A DNA stretch of 64,000 nucleotides from Chromera velia (Eukaryota > Sar > Chromeraceae): assembly GCA_018398765.1 (NCBI GenBank), contig JAHBMJ010003638.1, positions 1-64,000 on the forward strand. The letters are read 5' to 3'. Position numbers and translations under genes: made by a program. Positions 62,717 through 64,000 of the stretch are shown here, piece by piece; position 1 is the stretch's first letter; every line of letters begins with the position of its first letter. Below the pieces are notes generated by a model that ran no database searches, was not told the origin of the DNA, and saw nothing but the letters and a program-made list of their open reading frames with translations.

Positions 62717-64000
62717 ATGATGTTTCTTGTGTGGGTGGGCCTACACATCTCCTTGACGTCTGCCTTTTTGCGGCCCTCCAGCCCGCTTCCTCGGAAGTTG
62801 GCCCAAGGACGCGGGATTTCTCCCTTATCTCGACCAGTCTTGCTTCAAGATGCCGTGGCAGATGTGGAGTTGCAACCATCAAGACCACAGGTATGTAGAG
62901 CGCCGATGGTCCATCAAGTTTGAAGAGGACTCGTCTGATTCCCGTCTCCCCTGAATTGCTGCAGGACGAGGAAGAGGAACAGGACCCGAGAACGCTGGAG
63001 GAGATTCGAGCAGAAAATAACCAGACACTCGCAGAACTTCGACAATTGGTGGACAGGCTGGAACAGAAAGTCCCGGTTGAGGAGGTGGGTCAACGCAAAG
63101 GAAGATTCGCGTCAGGTATTGCTTTGCAGAGTCCTCAGAAAACTGATGACCGTGTACTCATTTGGTTGCATGGCGTGTGCAGAAGGCGGCCAGGAGCAAC
63201 GTTAAAAAGATGTACGACAACACGGGGAACGAAGAGGATGTCCTCGATACTGTTCGAGAGTTTCAGAGAGCGTCACAGTCAGTCAAATTTTCCTTTCCGT
63301 CTCCTTCTGAGACGGCATTCCGTCGTTTTCGTTTTACTCCTCAGAAAATCCCAATCTTGCAATTTCAGCCACAATGCTGCCCGCCTACTATCTCTCTGCA
63401 TCATTCACCAGTGTGCTTTCCTCGTGCGGTGTTCGGTCCCTGTCCGTACTTTCCTACCCTCTTTTTCTCCCGCATGAACTTTCTGGCATTGCACGTCTAA
63501 GGCCGCACAGTGTTCCTTCCCCCCGTAAATATTGCTGGAGAAAATCATCCTCTCCACTTCTCTCCATTGGTGCGAGATCTCTTGTGTGTATCTTCTTCCC
63601 TTGCCTTCTGCCCAGCCCTCTGTTCTACTCTCGAGTCTCTCCCTGATTCTTCTTATCTCTTGCATCGAAGCTGTACGTGCTTTTGCTTGCCACCTCTCCT
63701 CTGATCTGTGTTCCTTACCTTTCTTTCTGTCGCTTGTGACAACGTGTATTTTATCTTGTTCCAGCTGGCCGGTCACCTCATTCTCTCCTGCGAGGCTGTT
63801 TGGGGGCAGTGATTTGAACCTCATCATGCAAAGATAGTTGTTGTCTTGCCTTCTTTTCTTGATGTGCGTCTTGGTCTCTTGATGTGTGTCTTGGTGTCCA
63901 GTTCTTGAGGTCTGGTCCACAGGATTTCAAAATGTGAATTATGTCTTCAACAAGGAGAGTTGGTCAGAGGAACTTTCGAGTCTCCTGATGGCCCTTTTCC
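62717..64000 (+). CDS. candidate plastid-targeted protein, unknown function, runs off the window
   Basis: Exons 62717-62890, 62965-63084, 63183-about 63277, GT-AG and in phase; a possible fourth exon from 63923 stays open to the window end. The N-terminus MMFLVWVGLHISLTSAFLRP reads as a signal peptide with cleavage before Phe (SA|F), followed by a Ser/Pro/Arg/Lys-rich, acid-poor segment. That is the bipartite leader of proteins sent into complex plastids of red-algal origin. The mature part is acidic then helical: LEEIRAENNQTLAELRQLVD is coiled-coil-like, followed by a helical VKKMYDNTGNEEDVLDTV exon. No family recognised; an upstream start at another ATG is unlikely because the second codon is also Met. 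Confidence 0.6.

Overview
The window is nuclear DNA of a eukaryotic microbe. Host genes are split by many GT-AG introns, several proteins carry long low-complexity insertions, and (CA)n/(CT)n microsatellites, long G and C runs and assembly N-gaps (14797-14844, 48437-48506) are present. About half of the sequence is transposon. The gene at the right edge starts with a signal peptide ending in SA|F followed by a Ser/Pro/Arg-rich stretch, the form of leader used to enter a secondary (complex) red-type plastid. Together with the MYND-finger genes and intron style this suggests a chromerid-type alga such as Chromera velia; that organism call is an inference of moderate strength.

Host genes, left to right: a mitochondrial-type NAD kinase (NADK2-like, minus, 328-2728, C-terminus not found); a large internally duplicated multi-pass membrane protein whose C-terminal MYND zinc finger needs a splice or frame change (plus, 3571-6836); a small Cys-rich protein (plus, 17815-18705) with a possible inverted relative (minus, about 21699-22038); an inositol phosphate kinase of the ITPK type, swollen by three large low-complexity insertions (minus, 36829-43097, probably reaching 44986); a six-exon HAD-superfamily hydrolase (minus, 45559-47744); and a candidate plastid-targeted protein running off the right edge (plus, 62717-64000).

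Mobile DNA fills the rest. 8.8-14.9 kb is a decayed Penelope-like element whose GIY-YIG endonuclease lies 5' of the reverse transcriptase (permuted order); it is interrupted by a TA-flanked inverted-repeat element that carries a MYND-finger gene fragment. Two more copies of the same reverse transcriptase lie at 31.6-32.2 kb (5'-truncated) and 50.3-52.1 kb (one in-frame stop). 23588-29469 is a full-length Ty3/gypsy chromovirus with two 348-bp LTRs and a 5-bp target duplication. A second Ty3-like element (57.0-61.3 kb) is frame-broken and truncated. Elements with 8-bp target duplications (hAT-like) occur at 14.9-16.2 kb and 30.1-31.5 kb (both with BED-like zinc fingers), at 48.9-53.6 kb (perfect 29-bp inverted repeats) and as a 239-bp miniature at 61.9-62.1 kb. 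A 46-bp perfect inverted repeat bounds another element at 32.5-33.7 kb.

The observation that ties the region together is mutational. The two LTRs of the Ty3 element differ at 16 sites by my reading, all transitions, with no indels. Its roughly 5-kb polyprotein frame has eight premature stops but no frameshift. Premature stops at Gln, Trp and Arg positions and Cys-to-Tyr losses in zinc fingers recur in the other repeats. This looks like cytosine-deamination or RIP-like damage directed at repeats.
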